The notes under the pieces are model-generated. The model made no database searches. It was not told where the DNA came from and saw nothing but the letters and a program-made list of their open reading frames with translations. 64,000 nucleotides of DNA from Streptomyces caniscabiei (lineage in GTDB: Bacteria > Actinomycetota > Actinomycetes > Streptomycetales > Streptomycetaceae), in NCBI RefSeq assembly GCF_014930365.1, contig NZ_JABXWI010000010.1, forward strand, positions 1 to 64,000, in the 5' to 3' direction. Every line of letters starts with the position of its first letter. Position 1 is the stretch's first letter. Shown in pieces: positions 37,891 through 47,280 of the stretch. Made by a program: the position numbers and the translations under genes.

Positions 37891-37954
37891 CGGCTGCGGG
37901 TAGTTCGTGGTTGCTCGCGCAGTTCCCCGCGCCCCTGACGGGGCTGCGCCCCGT
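37891..37954. repeat. Streptomyces intergenic repeat (REP-like), copy 2
   Basis: Positions 37891-37954 hold the same dispersed unit as 16374-16443 (GCTCGCGCAGTTCCCCGCG and CCCCT), followed by a small hairpin (GACGGGGC with GCCCCGTT). It sits between the baseplate J and tail I genes, inside the CIS operon. The hairpin could lower readthrough into the last two genes. Confidence 0.75.
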
Positions 37955-37963
37955 TGAAGGACC

Positions 37964-39922
37964 TCACTGCTTGTCCCCGATCACGCGGACCCGGTGGTCG
38001 AAGCTGAACACCAGGGACGGGGGTGAGAGGTCGATGCGGTTGGTGGGGTCGCCGCGTTTGCCGGTGAGGGGGTCGGCGGGGTGGAGCTGGACGTCGTCGA
38101 CGAGTTCGACGCCGGGGACGCGCTGGAGGACGGCGAAGACCTCGCCGGACTGGACGGGGCGGCCGAAGGGCCAGCCCCGGCCGTCGGCGCCGCCGGTCAG
38201 CGGGTCGAGGTGGCGGTAGAGCGCGTCGTGGGCCTGACGACGGACGCGGTCGGTGTCCACGCCCCGGAAGGCGTGCAGCGTGGCGACGACCGTGATGCCC
38301 TGGTAGAAGGGCGGGCCGACGGCCAACCGCGTCCCGATCAGGCGGCGTTCGTCCAGGTGGCGGGTGATACGGCGCAACAGGGCATCCCCGGGGACGAGTT
38401 GCTCGAAGCGGAGTCGGCCGCCCGGGTCCGGCACCGCCTGGGGCACCACCAACACCCGTACCGCGTACGCCCCGTGATCGCCCTCCTCGCCCTCCAGGCA
38501 GGTGATGCGGGCGGTCTCGGGGGCCGCGCGGCGGGCGAGTTCCTCGTAGTCGCGCAGGGTCACCGCGCGTTCCTGGGCGCGCAGGGTGATCGGCGCCCGG
38601 ACCTTCGCCTCCTCCACGGTCTCCGCGTCGACACCGCCGCGTGCGGCCTCCCGGTTGACGACCTCGGAGACGTACGGCACGGAGGTGCGCAGCACCCGGA
38701 TGGCGCCCCGGGCGACGTTGCCGGCCCTGCCCCCGCCGGTGCGGTAGCGCACGGCCCGGATGACGGCGCCCTTGGGCGCGACGGCCCCGTACTGGCGCAG
38801 GCTCCCGTCGGGCTCCCGCACCGCCGGGCCGAAGGCGATCTCGCCGGTGGCCGAGTCCAGGGTGATGTGGCGGTCGTAGGAGGTGGACGCGGCGAAGGAC
38901 GGGACGACGTCCCAGTCGGTCCAGCCGTCGTGCTCGGCGGTCTGGAGCAGCACGGGCGGGGTGTCGCCGACCACGGGGAAGTGCGCGAGGCGCAGCCGCT
39001 GGCCGGGCAGGCCGGTGGACTCGCCGAGCGCCTCGTCGTACACGGTCTCCGCGTGGACGACGGTGGTGGTGCCGCCGATGGTGAAGGCCTCGGCGGCGCG
39101 GACGGTCGGCGAGGTGGTGTAGAAGGGCTGGCCGGGCAGGGGTTCGGTGACCCGGCAGCGCAGCCAGCCGGCCTCCTGGCCGCCGGTGCGGGACAGGGTG
39201 TGCCCGCCGGGCATGTGCAGGACGACCTCGCCCGGACGGTTCAGGCCGCCCGTGCCGTCGCGGTCGACCTCGCAGGCGGTCCAGCCGTCCTCGGTCCACG
39301 CCTCCCAGACCAGCGGCGGCTGGCGGGGGTCCACGCCGACACCGTCGACCACGCTGTCCAGTTCCAGCACGACGGCGCAGTGCGGCACGGCGGCCGTCAG
39401 CCCGAACAGCATGCAGTCGCCGGGCCGCGGGGACTCGGCGAAGCACATCAGGTCCTTGCCCTCGGCGAGGTCGGAGGTCCGGTCGGCCACCGGCTCACCG
39501 GGGCGCTGGGTCACCAGATTCCGCAACGCGCAGGGGACGACGTCCAGTTCGCGCTCGGTGGTGAAGACCACCGCCTCCTCGCTCTCGGTGCGCACGGTCG
39601 CCACCTCGGTGCCCACCGGCAGCGGTACCGGCTCCTCCTGCGGCGCCGACAGCCAGAACGTCACGTCCGTACGGGCGGCCGAGGGCGGGAACAGGGTGAT
39701 GCCCACCAGGTCCAGGAACGCCAGATGGTTCTTCTCCGGCACCCGGTTGAGCCGGTAGACGATCTGGTCCGCCATGTGGGCGACCGTCTCCACCAGGGTG
39801 ACGCCGGGGTCGGAGACGTTGTGGTCGGTCCACTCCGGGGCCCGCTGCTGGATGTAGCGCTTGGCGTCGTCGACGAACTGCTGGAAGCGGCGGTCGTCGA
39901 GGTTCGGGGAGGGCAGGGCCAT
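37964..39922 (-). CDS. CIS baseplate wedge protein J-like (Afp11-type)
   Basis: 652-residue baseplate assembly protein (TIGR02243 / gpJ family). The N-terminus shows LDDRRFQQFVDDAKRYIQQRAPEWTDHNVSDPGVTLVE, the family mark. It continues with MADQIVYRLNRVPEKNHLAFLDLVG and later the gpJ core (RAQERAVTLRDYEELARRAAP, ITCLEGEEGDHGAYAVRVLV). Expected to build the wedge ring that joins the spike hub to the sheath. Its ATG shares one base with the gp25 stop codon (TGATG). Length and order match other Streptomyces CIS operons. Confidence 0.93.
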   Translation of the reverse strand: MALPSPNLDDRRFQQFVDDAKRYIQQRAPEWTDHNVSDPGVTLVETVAHMADQIVYRLNRVPEKNHLAFLDLVGITLFPPSAARTDVTFWLSAPQEEPVPLPVGTEVATVRTESEEAVVFTTERELDVVPCALRNLVTQRPGEPVADRTSDLAEGKDLMCFAESPRPGDCMLFGLTAAVPHCAVVLELDSVVDGVGVDPRQPPLVWEAWTEDGWTACEVDRDGTGGLNRPGEVVLHMPGGHTLSRTGGQEAGWLRCRVTEPLPGQPFYTTSPTVRAAEAFTIGGTTTVVHAETVYDEALGESTGLPGQRLRLAHFPVVGDTPPVLLQTAEHDGWTDWDVVPSFAASTSYDRHITLDSATGEIAFGPAVREPDGSLRQYGAVAPKGAVIRAVRYRTGGGRAGNVARGAIRVLRTSVPYVSEVVNREAARGGVDAETVEEAKVRAPITLRAQERAVTLRDYEELARRAAPETARITCLEGEEGDHGAYAVRVLVVPQAVPDPGGRLRFEQLVPGDALLRRITRHLDERRLIGTRLAVGPPFYQGITVVATLHAFRGVDTDRVRRQAHDALYRHLDPLTGGADGRGWPFGRPVQSGEVFAVLQRVPGVELVDDVQLHPADPLTGKRGDPTNRIDLSPPSLVFSFDHRVRVIGDKQ

Positions 39923-40392
39923 CAGCGGTCGCTTTCAGGACGGTCGGGAAAGTCGGGACGGTCGGAGCCCTCGGAACCCCCGGGGGCCAGGTCCGGCTCG
40001 TCGTGGGAGGGGATGACGTAGAACGGGAAGACCAGGCTGCGCGGGTTGTTGGTGCCGCGGATCGCGTAGCGGACGTCGATGAAGAGGACGCCCTGGTCGG
40101 CGCCCGCCGTCACCTCGACGTCGGTCACCTCGATCCGCGGCTCCCAGCGGTCGAGGCTCGCGTACACCTCGTGCTGGATCCGGCCTGCGGTGGCCTCGTT
40201 GACCGGCGCGAACACCAGGTCGTGGATGGCGCAGCCGAACTCCGGGCGCATCGGCCGCTCGCCCGGCGCGGTGGCCAGGACGAGCCGGATGGCCTCCTCG
40301 ACCTCGCGCTCCCCGCTGACCAGGGCGATGCCCCCGGTGGGCCCGATGCGCAGCGGGAACGCCCAGCCGGATCCGACGAACTGCTCGGCCAT
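39922..40392 (-). CDS. gp25/GPW-like baseplate protein (Afp9-type)
   Basis: 156-residue protein with the gp25 lysozyme-like fold used as a sheath-initiator in contractile tails. It shows SGEREVEEAIRLVLATAPGERPMRPEFG near the N-terminus (Glu and the RPEFG motif) and EVYASLDRWEPRIEV. The last 25 residues are acidic and low in complexity. It is joined to the J gene by a one-base overlap and lies 85 bases after the VgrG gene; no PAAR gene lies in that gap. Confidence 0.92.
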   Translation of the reverse strand: MAEQFVGSGWAFPLRIGPTGGIALVSGEREVEEAIRLVLATAPGERPMRPEFGCAIHDLVFAPVNEATAGRIQHEVYASLDRWEPRIEVTDVEVTAGADQGVLFIDVRYAIRGTNNPRSLVFPFYVIPSHDEPDLAPGGSEGSDRPDFPDRPESDR

Positions 40393-40477
40393 CAGCGGGC
40401 CACCCCTCTTTCTGGTACGTACGACTTCTCGGCGGACATGTGGACGTGTGGAGGTAGGGAGGTGCGGACGACGGCCG

Positions 40478-42394
40478 TCATGGGATCGGGTACGGCTTCT
40501 TGTTGACCAGCACGATGCCCGTGATGTCGACGTTGGCCGCGCGCAGCGCCGCCTGCCCGACGGCGTTGATCTGCACGGTCCCGGCCGCGCTGATCGTCGC
40601 GGCGCCGGCCGCGCTCATGGTGAGGGCGCCCACGGCGTTCACGTTGACCGCGCCGCCGAGCGACCGGAGGCCGACGATGCCCTGGCCCTGGAGGTTCAGG
40701 GGGCCGCCGCTGCGGATGGTCACGGAGCGGCGCGCGCTCAGCGTCAGATCGGTCCCGGCCTTCACCGACACCGAGGTGCCGCCGGTGATGCTGACGGCAC
40801 CCTTGCTGTCCACGGTGATCTCGGTCTTCGTCCGGTCGAGGTTGATGATCAGCCGGTCGTTGCCGGTGGCGAGGCGAACGCCCTGCTTGCGCAGGCCGGT
40901 CTGCTGGCTGAGCAGGTCCACCCGGTTGCCCTCCCGGTCGGACAGGGTGTGCCGGATCGCCTTCTTCCTGACCGGGTCGTGCAGGTGCACGTCCTTCACG
41001 GGGGTCGGCTTGTCCACGCCGTTGTAGAGGCCGCCGATGACGAACGGGTGGTCGAGCGCGCCCCGGTCGAAGGCGACCAGCACCTCGTCACCGACGTCCA
41101 GCGGGAAGATCCCGCCGCCGCCCTTGCCGCCCATCTGCACGGTCCGCGTCCAGTCGCTGACGTACGCGTCGTCCAGCCACGGGAACTGCAGCTTCACCCT
41201 GCCCTGCTTCAGCGGGTCCTGTACGTCGGTGACGAGGGCGTTGGCGACACTGGGCAGCCGCGGGGCCGCCGTCCCGCCGCCCGACGTCAGCCCGAACAGC
41301 GAGCGCCACTGCCGGCCGCTGACGGTCACCCACGTCTCGTAGTGGCTGCCGTCGCCGAAGGTGTGCCGTACGGAGGTGCAGGTGTACTTGCCCTCGAAGG
41401 GAGCGCCCACGTCGGAGAGCGTGATCGGCACACCGGGGCGCAGCAGCGGGTTGCCGCGCACCGTGACCTCCAACTCGGCGAAGGCGGAGGTGATGTCGTC
41501 GGCGAGGGAGCCGGCGGCGTGCGTGACCTCGCTCTGCAGGTCGTACGGCGTGTCCGTCTCGACCAGTTTGGCGGCCTTGAACGGGCTCGCCGCCTTCTGC
41601 GGGGTGGTGCCGATGGCGATACCGGGGTTGGCGTCCGCCTGCGTCGTCGCGGTCAGCTTCTTCTTCGTCGTGACGTTCCAGCCGCGCGCCTCGACCTTGC
41701 CGACCTGGTCGGAGGCGGTGACGGCGGCACGGCAGCGCAGGATGTCGAGGCCTGCCTTCAGTTCGAAGGGGTTCTTCCGGCCGGGGGCGCTCGACGCGGG
41801 GGCGCCGGACGCCGGCTTCGGCCTGACGAACTGGAACTTCCCCTTCGCGTCCAGCGACATCACCATCTCGTTCTCGTCGGCGAGCCGCGCCAGGAAGTCC
41901 CAGTCCGTCACGTTGGACTGGCTGATGAAGTCGTAGACGGTCTTGGTGGACTGCACCTGCCCGACCGGGACGCCGTTCATCGCGGCCAGCTTGCGGGCGA
42001 TGTCGGAGGCCGTCTGATTGCGGTACGCCGCCACCCTGCGCACCCGCATCAGCCGGTGCCCGGCGTCGTAGCCGCGCACGACGGTGAAGGTGCCGGTGCC
42101 GTCGTAGTCGGTCTCCATCCCGGTGACCTCGCCGGTGAACACCGGGTTCCCCGCGCCCTGCCCGCCGGCCACGGGCGAGATGACCACAGCGGAGCCGAAC
42201 TTGACGTTCAGTTTGCCCAGCAGCAGCCCGTGCGGATCCCGGAAGGTGAGCCGGAACGCGCCGGGCACCCCGGCCCCGAGGTCGACCCAGCCGCCGACCA
42301 GCAGGTCGGCGTAGTCGGTCGGCAGCTGCCTGCCGTCGACGGTGACCTGGATGACGTTGGAGAAGGACGGGTTTCCGGCCTGGGACCCGCCCAT
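40478..42394 (-). CDS. VgrG-like spike/hub protein (Afp8-type)
   Basis: 638-residue spike complex protein. It begins NPSFSNVIQVTVDGRQLP with the gp27-like hub (about 1-350). A gp5-like OB domain (about 370-460: NALVTDVQDPLKQGRVKLQFPWLDD, GDEVLVAFDRGALDHPFVIGGLYNG) and a C-terminal beta-helix of short repeats (VSITGGTSVSVKAGTDLTLSARRS..., about 510-638) follow. ATG at 42394 shares a base with the stop of the LysM gene. The spike tip is not followed by a PAAR gene, so the beta-helix end (VLVNKKPYPIP) may itself be the tip or a tip is encoded elsewhere. Confidence 0.92.
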   Translation of the reverse strand: MGGSQAGNPSFSNVIQVTVDGRQLPTDYADLLVGGWVDLGAGVPGAFRLTFRDPHGLLLGKLNVKFGSAVVISPVAGGQGAGNPVFTGEVTGMETDYDGTGTFTVVRGYDAGHRLMRVRRVAAYRNQTASDIARKLAAMNGVPVGQVQSTKTVYDFISQSNVTDWDFLARLADENEMVMSLDAKGKFQFVRPKPASGAPASSAPGRKNPFELKAGLDILRCRAAVTASDQVGKVEARGWNVTTKKKLTATTQADANPGIAIGTTPQKAASPFKAAKLVETDTPYDLQSEVTHAAGSLADDITSAFAELEVTVRGNPLLRPGVPITLSDVGAPFEGKYTCTSVRHTFGDGSHYETWVTVSGRQWRSLFGLTSGGGTAAPRLPSVANALVTDVQDPLKQGRVKLQFPWLDDAYVSDWTRTVQMGGKGGGGIFPLDVGDEVLVAFDRGALDHPFVIGGLYNGVDKPTPVKDVHLHDPVRKKAIRHTLSDREGNRVDLLSQQTGLRKQGVRLATGNDRLIINLDRTKTEITVDSKGAVSITGGTSVSVKAGTDLTLSARRSVTIRSGGPLNLQGQGIVGLRSLGGAVNVNAVGALTMSAAGAATISAAGTVQINAVGQAALRAANVDITGIVLVNKKPYPIP

Positions 42395-43119
42395 CAGTAG
42401 CCCACCTCTCCGGCCGACGGGAGGACGAGTTCGATGCCGGTGGGCAGCCGGGTGGGGTCGTCGATGCCGTTGGCCTCCGCGATCGCCCGCCACGCGGACG
42501 CGTTGCCGTACTCCCGCCACGCCAGCGACTGCAACGAGTCGCCCGCGACGACCCGGTGCACACTCCGCGCGGTCAGCGCGCCGGACGTCGGGTTCTGCCC
42601 CTTGGTGTTGCTGGGGATCTCGTGCAGCGACAGCCGGCAGGTGGCCCGGATCGGCACGCCGGTCGTCCCGAACAGGGAGTACGTGACATCCACGGAACTG
42701 ACGTACGCCGTGAAGCGGGCCGTCGAGAACGACCCCCACTGGAACACCACCCAGGGCGGCGACGGCTGCTTCGCCGCGAGGCTCTTGGAGGTGACCTCGC
42801 AGCACGACAGCAGCGACTCCACCTTCTTCAGGACCGTGGTGCCGCTCGGCCGGGCGGAGGAGTCGAGGAAGATCTCGACGTTCATCTGCCGGGCCTCCGG
42901 CCCCATGAACTCCGGCAGGGCACCGTCGCGCACGGCCGCGCTGATCGTGGTCTTCCACTGGGCGCCCTGGCGCAGCGTCAGCTCCGCCGGGTTGAACTCG
43001 AAGCTGAACGTCCTGATCAGTCCGCCGGGGGTCGTGCTCGTCCCGACCGGCGGCTCGTGGATGGCCAGGGTGGCCCGCACGAGGCTCTTGCCCGCGCCGC
43101 CCTTGCTGCCTTTCGCCAT
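42394..43119 (-). CDS. LysM-containing tube/baseplate connector (Afp7-type)
   Basis: 241-residue protein. The body (about residues 1-180) is the CIS LysM-partner domain, starting ATLAIHEPP and continuing with FNPAELTLRQGAQW and WGSFSTARFTAYVSSVDVTYSLF. A C-terminal LysM repeat (HRVVAGDSLQSLAWREYGNASAWRAIAEANGI) follows. In phage/CIS baseplates such proteins join hub and tube; the LysM may act as a structural module, not for peptidoglycan. Its start is 16 bases after the tube gene stop. Confidence 0.92.
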   Translation of the reverse strand: MAKGSKGGAGKSLVRATLAIHEPPVGTSTTPGGLIRTFSFEFNPAELTLRQGAQWKTTISAAVRDGALPEFMGPEARQMNVEIFLDSSARPSGTTVLKKVESLLSCCEVTSKSLAAKQPSPPWVVFQWGSFSTARFTAYVSSVDVTYSLFGTTGVPIRATCRLSLHEIPSNTKGQNPTSGALTARSVHRVVAGDSLQSLAWREYGNASAWRAIAEANGIDDPTRLPTGIELVLPSAGEVGY

Positions 43120-43135
43120 GATCCGTGCCCCGCCC

Positions 43136-43561
43136 TCAGTCCGTGAATCCGTGGTGCGTGATCTCCAGGACCTCGGTCGCCACGCTCGGGTTCGACGGGT
43201 CCAGGGACGGCCCCTGCCAGCTCACCGGCAGGACGTCGATCAGCCCCCAGTGGGCCACCTCCGAGCCGTCCGCGCGCAGCGCCGCGATCTGGGCGGTCGG
43301 GCGCTTCACGCCCGTCGCCACGGACGAGATCCACGCCGCGACCTTCGCCGTGTCCGGGGTGAGCGGCCTCGTCAGCCGGATGTTCGAGAACGTCACGCGC
43401 GACGGGAACTGCCAGACGAACCCGTTGTTCCCGCCCTCCTGGCGGTGCTCGATCTCCACCGTCGAGGACAGCCCCTCGCACCCGTTGAAGTACCCGAGGC
43501 TCTCGCCGTCGATCGTCAGGGTGAAGTAGATGGTGGAGCCCGGGTCGAGATCGCGGGGCAT
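43136..43561 (-). CDS. CIS inner tube protein 2 (gp19-like, Afp5-type)
   Basis: 141-residue tube protein of the T4 gp19 family: YFTLTIDGESLGYFNGCEGLSSTVEIEHRQEGGNNGFVWQFPSR, then RLTRPLTP and VLEITHHGFTD at the C-terminus. A second, diverged tube gene lies at 48014-48457. This one is next to the LysM gene and probably starts the tube at the baseplate. Ribosome site AAAGG lies nine bases before the ATG. Confidence 0.93.
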   Translation of the reverse strand: MPRDLDPGSTIYFTLTIDGESLGYFNGCEGLSSTVEIEHRQEGGNNGFVWQFPSRVTFSNIRLTRPLTPDTAKVAAWISSVATGVKRPTAQIAALRADGSEVAHWGLIDVLPVSWQGPSLDPSNPSVATEVLEITHHGFTD

Positions 43562-43619
43562 CGGGGTGGGCCTTTCTGCGGACGGGGGTCTGTTGCGGTT
43601 GGGGGGGGCAGAGTCGGGG

Positions 43620-46600
43620 TCAGTGGCGGGGGTCGCGGAGTTTGCCGATGCGTTCGCGGTCCAGGCGGAGTTCGGTGCGGACGAGGCGGGTGATGCGGCC
43701 GATGAGCTTGTGGGTCAGCTCGTCCAGCTGGAAGTCGGTGAGGGAGCGGGGGTCGAACTGGGCTCCGGTGTCCGCCGGGGTGGAGGAGGGCGGGGGGTTG
43801 GCGGACGCGGTGCGGTGAGCTGTGGCGGTGGTGGTGGCAGTGGTTGTGGTGGCGGGGGTGGGGCGGAGAGGGGCTTCTGGGGCTCGCTGGATGTGGGCGG
43901 GTGCGGGTGCGGGTGCGGGGGGCGGTGAGGGCAGGGGTGGGGCGGGTGCCTGGGGGGTGACGGGCGGTGCGGGTGGGGATGGCGCTCGGCGTTGGACCAC
44001 CGGGAGGGCGGGGAGGGGGGTCGGCTTCTGAGGTGCGTGCTGGAAGTGCGGGGGCGTCGTGGGGGCGACGGTGGTGGGGGAGGCGGGCTTGTTCGTGGTG
44101 AGGCGCTGTACGGCGGTGCCGGTGCCGGTGCCGGTGCCGGTGCCGGGGGTCGCGGGGCGGCGCAGGGGGACGGCGGACCCGGGGGTCTGACGCTGGAGCG
44201 CGGGGGGCGGGGCCGGGGTCGGCAGGGCCGTGGTGAGGGCGCGGGTGGGGGTGAGGGGGCGCACGGGGGTGGTGGTGAGTGCGGGTGGGGCGGAGGGGGT
44301 GGGCAGGGTGGACGACACGGGCAGGGCGCCGGACAGGGGCAGGGCGGCGGCGGACATCGGCAGGGCTGAGGGGGTCTGCGGCTTTGTGGGGGCCGTCGGG
44401 GTGGTGGTGCGTCCGGTGCTGTGCCGGGTCGGGGTGTGGGGCGGCTGCGGGCCGTACGTGGCTGGTCGCGCGGTTGCCCGCGGCCCTTCGGGGCGGCGTT
44501 GGGCCGGGCCGGTGGGGGCCGTTGCCCGCTGTACGGGAGAGGGGTGGGCGAGGGGGCTCGGGGCGCCGGGGGTCGGGCGTCCGACCAGGGGCTGCGTGTC
44601 GCGGGGCGGGGTGGTGAGGGGAGCGCCGAGAAGGGGGCGCTGGCGGGGGGTGGAGGTCGGGGTGGGGGCGACGGTGGGCTGCGTCGTCGGCGCCGGGGGT
44701 GTGGGCGCGGGTGCGCTGGCGGCGGCGGGCGGCACAGGGCCGGAGGTGGGGGTGCCGAGGCCCATGCGCCGGGGGGTGGGGGAGGAGTTGGTGGTGGCGG
44801 GTGTGGACATCGGGCCGGGGGTGGGCGCCGTGCCACGGGGGTTGGAGGTTGTCCGCTGGATCGCGTCGGCCGCGCTGGGGGCGGGCGGGGCGGCGGCGGT
44901 CGCGGAGGCGGAGACGCTCGGGCCAACTGGCGTGGCGCCGAGGCCCGTTGGCGTCGCGCTGCGATCGGATGTGGCCGAGGCGCCGGTCCCGGGCGGTGTG
45001 GCTGCCGTACGGCTGGGGGCTGCCGTCGCTCGCTGCACGGCGGTAGAACCGGAGGCGTGCGGCGTTGTCCCGGGGGCCGTGCGGGGCGTGGCGGGGCCGG
45101 TGGGGGTGGTGCCGTGAGGTGTCGCCGGCCGGGGAGCGGCGTCGCCCACCGGGGTGCCGAGACCTGCCCTTGACGGTCGGCTGACGGCCGCCGGGGCGCT
45201 GGTTCCGGGCAACGTGCCACCGGGGCGGGCGGATGCTGCGCGAGCGCCCCCCGATGCCGCGGTGGGGGTGGTGGCCGCCGCGGTACGGCTGGGACCGGTC
45301 GCTGTCCGCTGGACGTCGCGCTCGGCAGGGCTGGGGGTGGCCGGGGTGCGGACCGGGGCGGTGCGCGGGGCGGTGGGACCGGCCGTATCGGCGGGGTGGG
45401 GTGCCGTGGCACCGGCCTCGGGCGCGGACCGCTGGACGTCGCCCTTGAAGCCGCCGGGCACGCCGGAGTCGGTGCCGGCGCCGAGAGAACGGCCCGAGGG
45501 GGCGCCGGGGCCGGGCGCTGCGCGCTGGACACCGACCTCGCCGCGTACGGAGGCGGAGGGGACGGGGGTGGAGGCGGAGCCCGTACCTGCGGGTTCGCCT
45601 GTCGCGGCGTGGGACGTGGTCGTCGCCCGCTGGACGCTGACCTCACCCCGTCCGGGGGCGGCGGGGCTCCCCGCAGGCTGGTTGCCCGTGGGGTCGGACG
45701 GGGGCGTGATTCCGGCCGGGTCGCCCGCTGCGCGTCGGGGCTCCCCTGACGTGCTGGCGGCGCGCTGCACGGTACCGGCGGGATTCGCCGCCACACGGCC
45801 GGAGTCGGTGGCCGCGGCACCGGGCTTCGCCGTGGCACCGACCGGGTTCGACGTCGTACGGCCGGGGCTCGTGGTGGCGGCACCGACCGGGTTCGACGTC
45901 GTACGGCCGGGGCTCGTCGTGGCGGGACCGACTGGGCTCGACGTCGTACGGCCGGGACTCGTGGTCGTGCCGGCGGAGTTCGTGCTCGTACGGCTGGGCG
46001 GCGGCGTCGTACGACTGGGAGTTGGCGTCGCGCCGACCGGGTTCGACGGCGCGCGGCCGGGACCCGCCGTCCCGCGATGGGGACTCGCCGTCGTGCCGGC
46101 GGGACTCGTCGCCGTACCGGCGGAGTTCGGTGTCGTACCGCCGGGCCTCGGCGTCGCATCCCCGACAGGGTTCGGCCCCCTCCGGTCGCCGGTCGCCGAC
46201 GTACCGCCGGAGTCGGGTGTCGTCCCGGCGGCGGGGTCGGGCGTCGCCCGCTGGATGGCCGGACCCGTGTCAGCGGGAGCGGCGGCGCTGTTGCCGGAGG
46301 GAGCTTCGGCCGCGCTCGTGGAGCTGACCGCAGGCGTCTCGGCCCCGGCCGGCGTCGCGGCAGGCGCCGTCGCCCGAGGGGTGCCGCCGGACGCGCCGAC
46401 CGGGCCCGTACCCGAGTTCGCCGAGCCCGCCCCGCTCCCCGTGGACGCCGTACGACCCGATACCGGACCCGGCGCCGACGAGCCACCGGAAGCCGTGTGA
46501 CCGGACGAGGAGCCGTCCGCTGCCGTACGTCCGGGCGGCGTACCCCCGGCTGCCGTCGCCGCAGGCACCGTACGCCCGGGCGCGGCGCTGCTCGAAGGCG

Positions 46601-47276
46601 TCGGACCCGAAGCCGTACCCTCCGGCGCCCCGGCGGGCCCGGAGGGCTGTGGCCGTGACGCGGGCAGGGTCCGGCGCTGGACGGCCGGTGCGGCGGCCTT
46701 GGTCAACGGGGCCGGACGGGTGGCGTGGGGCCGTGCCGGGGTGACCCGGGGGCCGGCCGGACGGGACGGCGTGACCCGGTACGGCGCTCGCTGCACAGGC
46801 CCAGGGGCGGCGGACGGGGGCACGGAGGGGGCGACCGGGGCCTCCGGCTCCTCGTACGCCACCGGCAGTGTGCGCGACGGCAGTTCCAGGCCGGCGACGG
46901 GCGCCGCCGACGTGGTGAGGACGTTCTTGACCAGACCGCCCGGCGCGCCGGGGAGCACGGCGTGGGACAGGGTCCCGGTGAAGGACGGGTTCTGCCAGGT
47001 GCTCAACCGCCCGCTGAACCCGGCGTCCGCGACAGCGGCCGACCCCCCGAGGGCCCGCTGGATCGGCCCGAGCCCTTCCCAGCCACCGCCGAGAGCACCC
47101 CCACCGCCGGAAACGGCCGAAGCACCCTCGGCGCCCGAACCGACCCCAGCACCCGAAGCGCCCCCGGCCTCTCCGCCCGACGCACCCCCGGCCCCGTCGC
47201 CCAACGCGCGCCCGTCGACCCCGCCCCGGCGCGCCGCCGACCCGGCGGCGCCCCGAAGGCGATCCATGAACCCCAC
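43620..47276 (-). CDS. Giant Pro/Thr/Ala-rich protein with 16 VQR motifs, possible CIS tape measure or scaffold
   Basis: 1218-residue, very low-complexity protein with no signal peptide or membrane helix. The N-terminus (GFMDRLRGAAGSAARRGG) and C-terminal 60 residues (TDFQLDELTHKLIGRITRLVRTELRLDRERIGKLR) are ordered, charged helices. Between them about 1100 residues are Pro/Thr/Ala/Gly/Ser-rich. Sixteen motifs of the form (V/I/L)-Q-R recur, most followed by Ala, Arg, Ser or Thr. It contains three 45-bp tandem repeats. By length and place between the tube and the other operon genes it could be the tape measure, but it lacks the usual hydrophobic segments. GTG at 47276 has GGAGG nine bases upstream. 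A disordered scaffold or effector-docking protein is an alternative. Confidence 0.75.
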   Translation of the reverse strand: MGFMDRLRGAAGSAARRGGVDGRALGDGAGGASGGEAGGASGAGVGSGAEGASAVSGGGGALGGGWEGLGPIQRALGGSAAVADAGFSGRLSTWQNPSFTGTLSHAVLPGAPGGLVKNVLTTSAAPVAGLELPSRTLPVAYEEPEAPVAPSVPPSAAPGPVQRAPYRVTPSRPAGPRVTPARPHATRPAPLTKAAAPAVQRRTLPASRPQPSGPAGAPEGTASGPTPSSSAAPGRTVPAATAAGGTPPGRTAADGSSSGHTASGGSSAPGPVSGRTASTGSGAGSANSGTGPVGASGGTPRATAPAATPAGAETPAVSSTSAAEAPSGNSAAAPADTGPAIQRATPDPAAGTTPDSGGTSATGDRRGPNPVGDATPRPGGTTPNSAGTATSPAGTTASPHRGTAGPGRAPSNPVGATPTPSRTTPPPSRTSTNSAGTTTSPGRTTSSPVGPATTSPGRTTSNPVGAATTSPGRTTSNPVGATAKPGAAATDSGRVAANPAGTVQRAASTSGEPRRAAGDPAGITPPSDPTGNQPAGSPAAPGRGEVSVQRATTTSHAATGEPAGTGSASTPVPSASVRGEVGVQRAAPGPGAPSGRSLGAGTDSGVPGGFKGDVQRSAPEAGATAPHPADTAGPTAPRTAPVRTPATPSPAERDVQRTATGPSRTAAATTPTAASGGARAASARPGGTLPGTSAPAAVSRPSRAGLGTPVGDAAPRPATPHGTTPTGPATPRTAPGTTPHASGSTAVQRATAAPSRTAATPPGTGASATSDRSATPTGLGATPVGPSVSASATAAAPPAPSAADAIQRTTSNPRGTAPTPGPMSTPATTNSSPTPRRMGLGTPTSGPVPPAAASAPAPTPPAPTTQPTVAPTPTSTPRQRPLLGAPLTTPPRDTQPLVGRPTPGAPSPLAHPSPVQRATAPTGPAQRRPEGPRATARPATYGPQPPHTPTRHSTGRTTTPTAPTKPQTPSALPMSAAALPLSGALPVSSTLPTPSAPPALTTTPVRPLTPTRALTTALPTPAPPPALQRQTPGSAVPLRRPATPGTGTGTGTGTAVQRLTTNKPASPTTVAPTTPPHFQHAPQKPTPLPALPVVQRRAPSPPAPPVTPQAPAPPLPSPPPAPAPAPAHIQRAPEAPLRPTPATTTTATTTATAHRTASANPPPSSTPADTGAQFDPRSLTDFQLDELTHKLIGRITRLVRTELRLDRERIGKLRDPRH
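44441..44500. repeat. REP-like repeat inside a coding sequence, copy 3 (diverged)
   Basis: GGCTGCGGG...CGTGGCTGGTCGCGCGGTTGCCCGCGGCCCTTCGGGG follows the 37891-37954 unit in order and spacing with about one quarter of bases changed. It is in frame inside the giant VQR protein gene, where it encodes the PAQRRPEGPRATARPATYG region. Confidence 0.55.
45841..45975. repeat. Three 45-bp tandem repeats in the VQR protein gene
   Basis: Units start at 45841, 45886 and 45931. Each encodes a 15-residue block of the TTSPGRTTSNPVGA type. The third is the most diverged. They reflect expansion of the disordered linker. Confidence 0.85.
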
Positions 47277-47280
47277 GTGA

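Noticed and set aside
40393..40477. Possible PAAR gene between VgrG and gp25
   Set aside because: Only 85 bases, no start with a coding frame of useful length.
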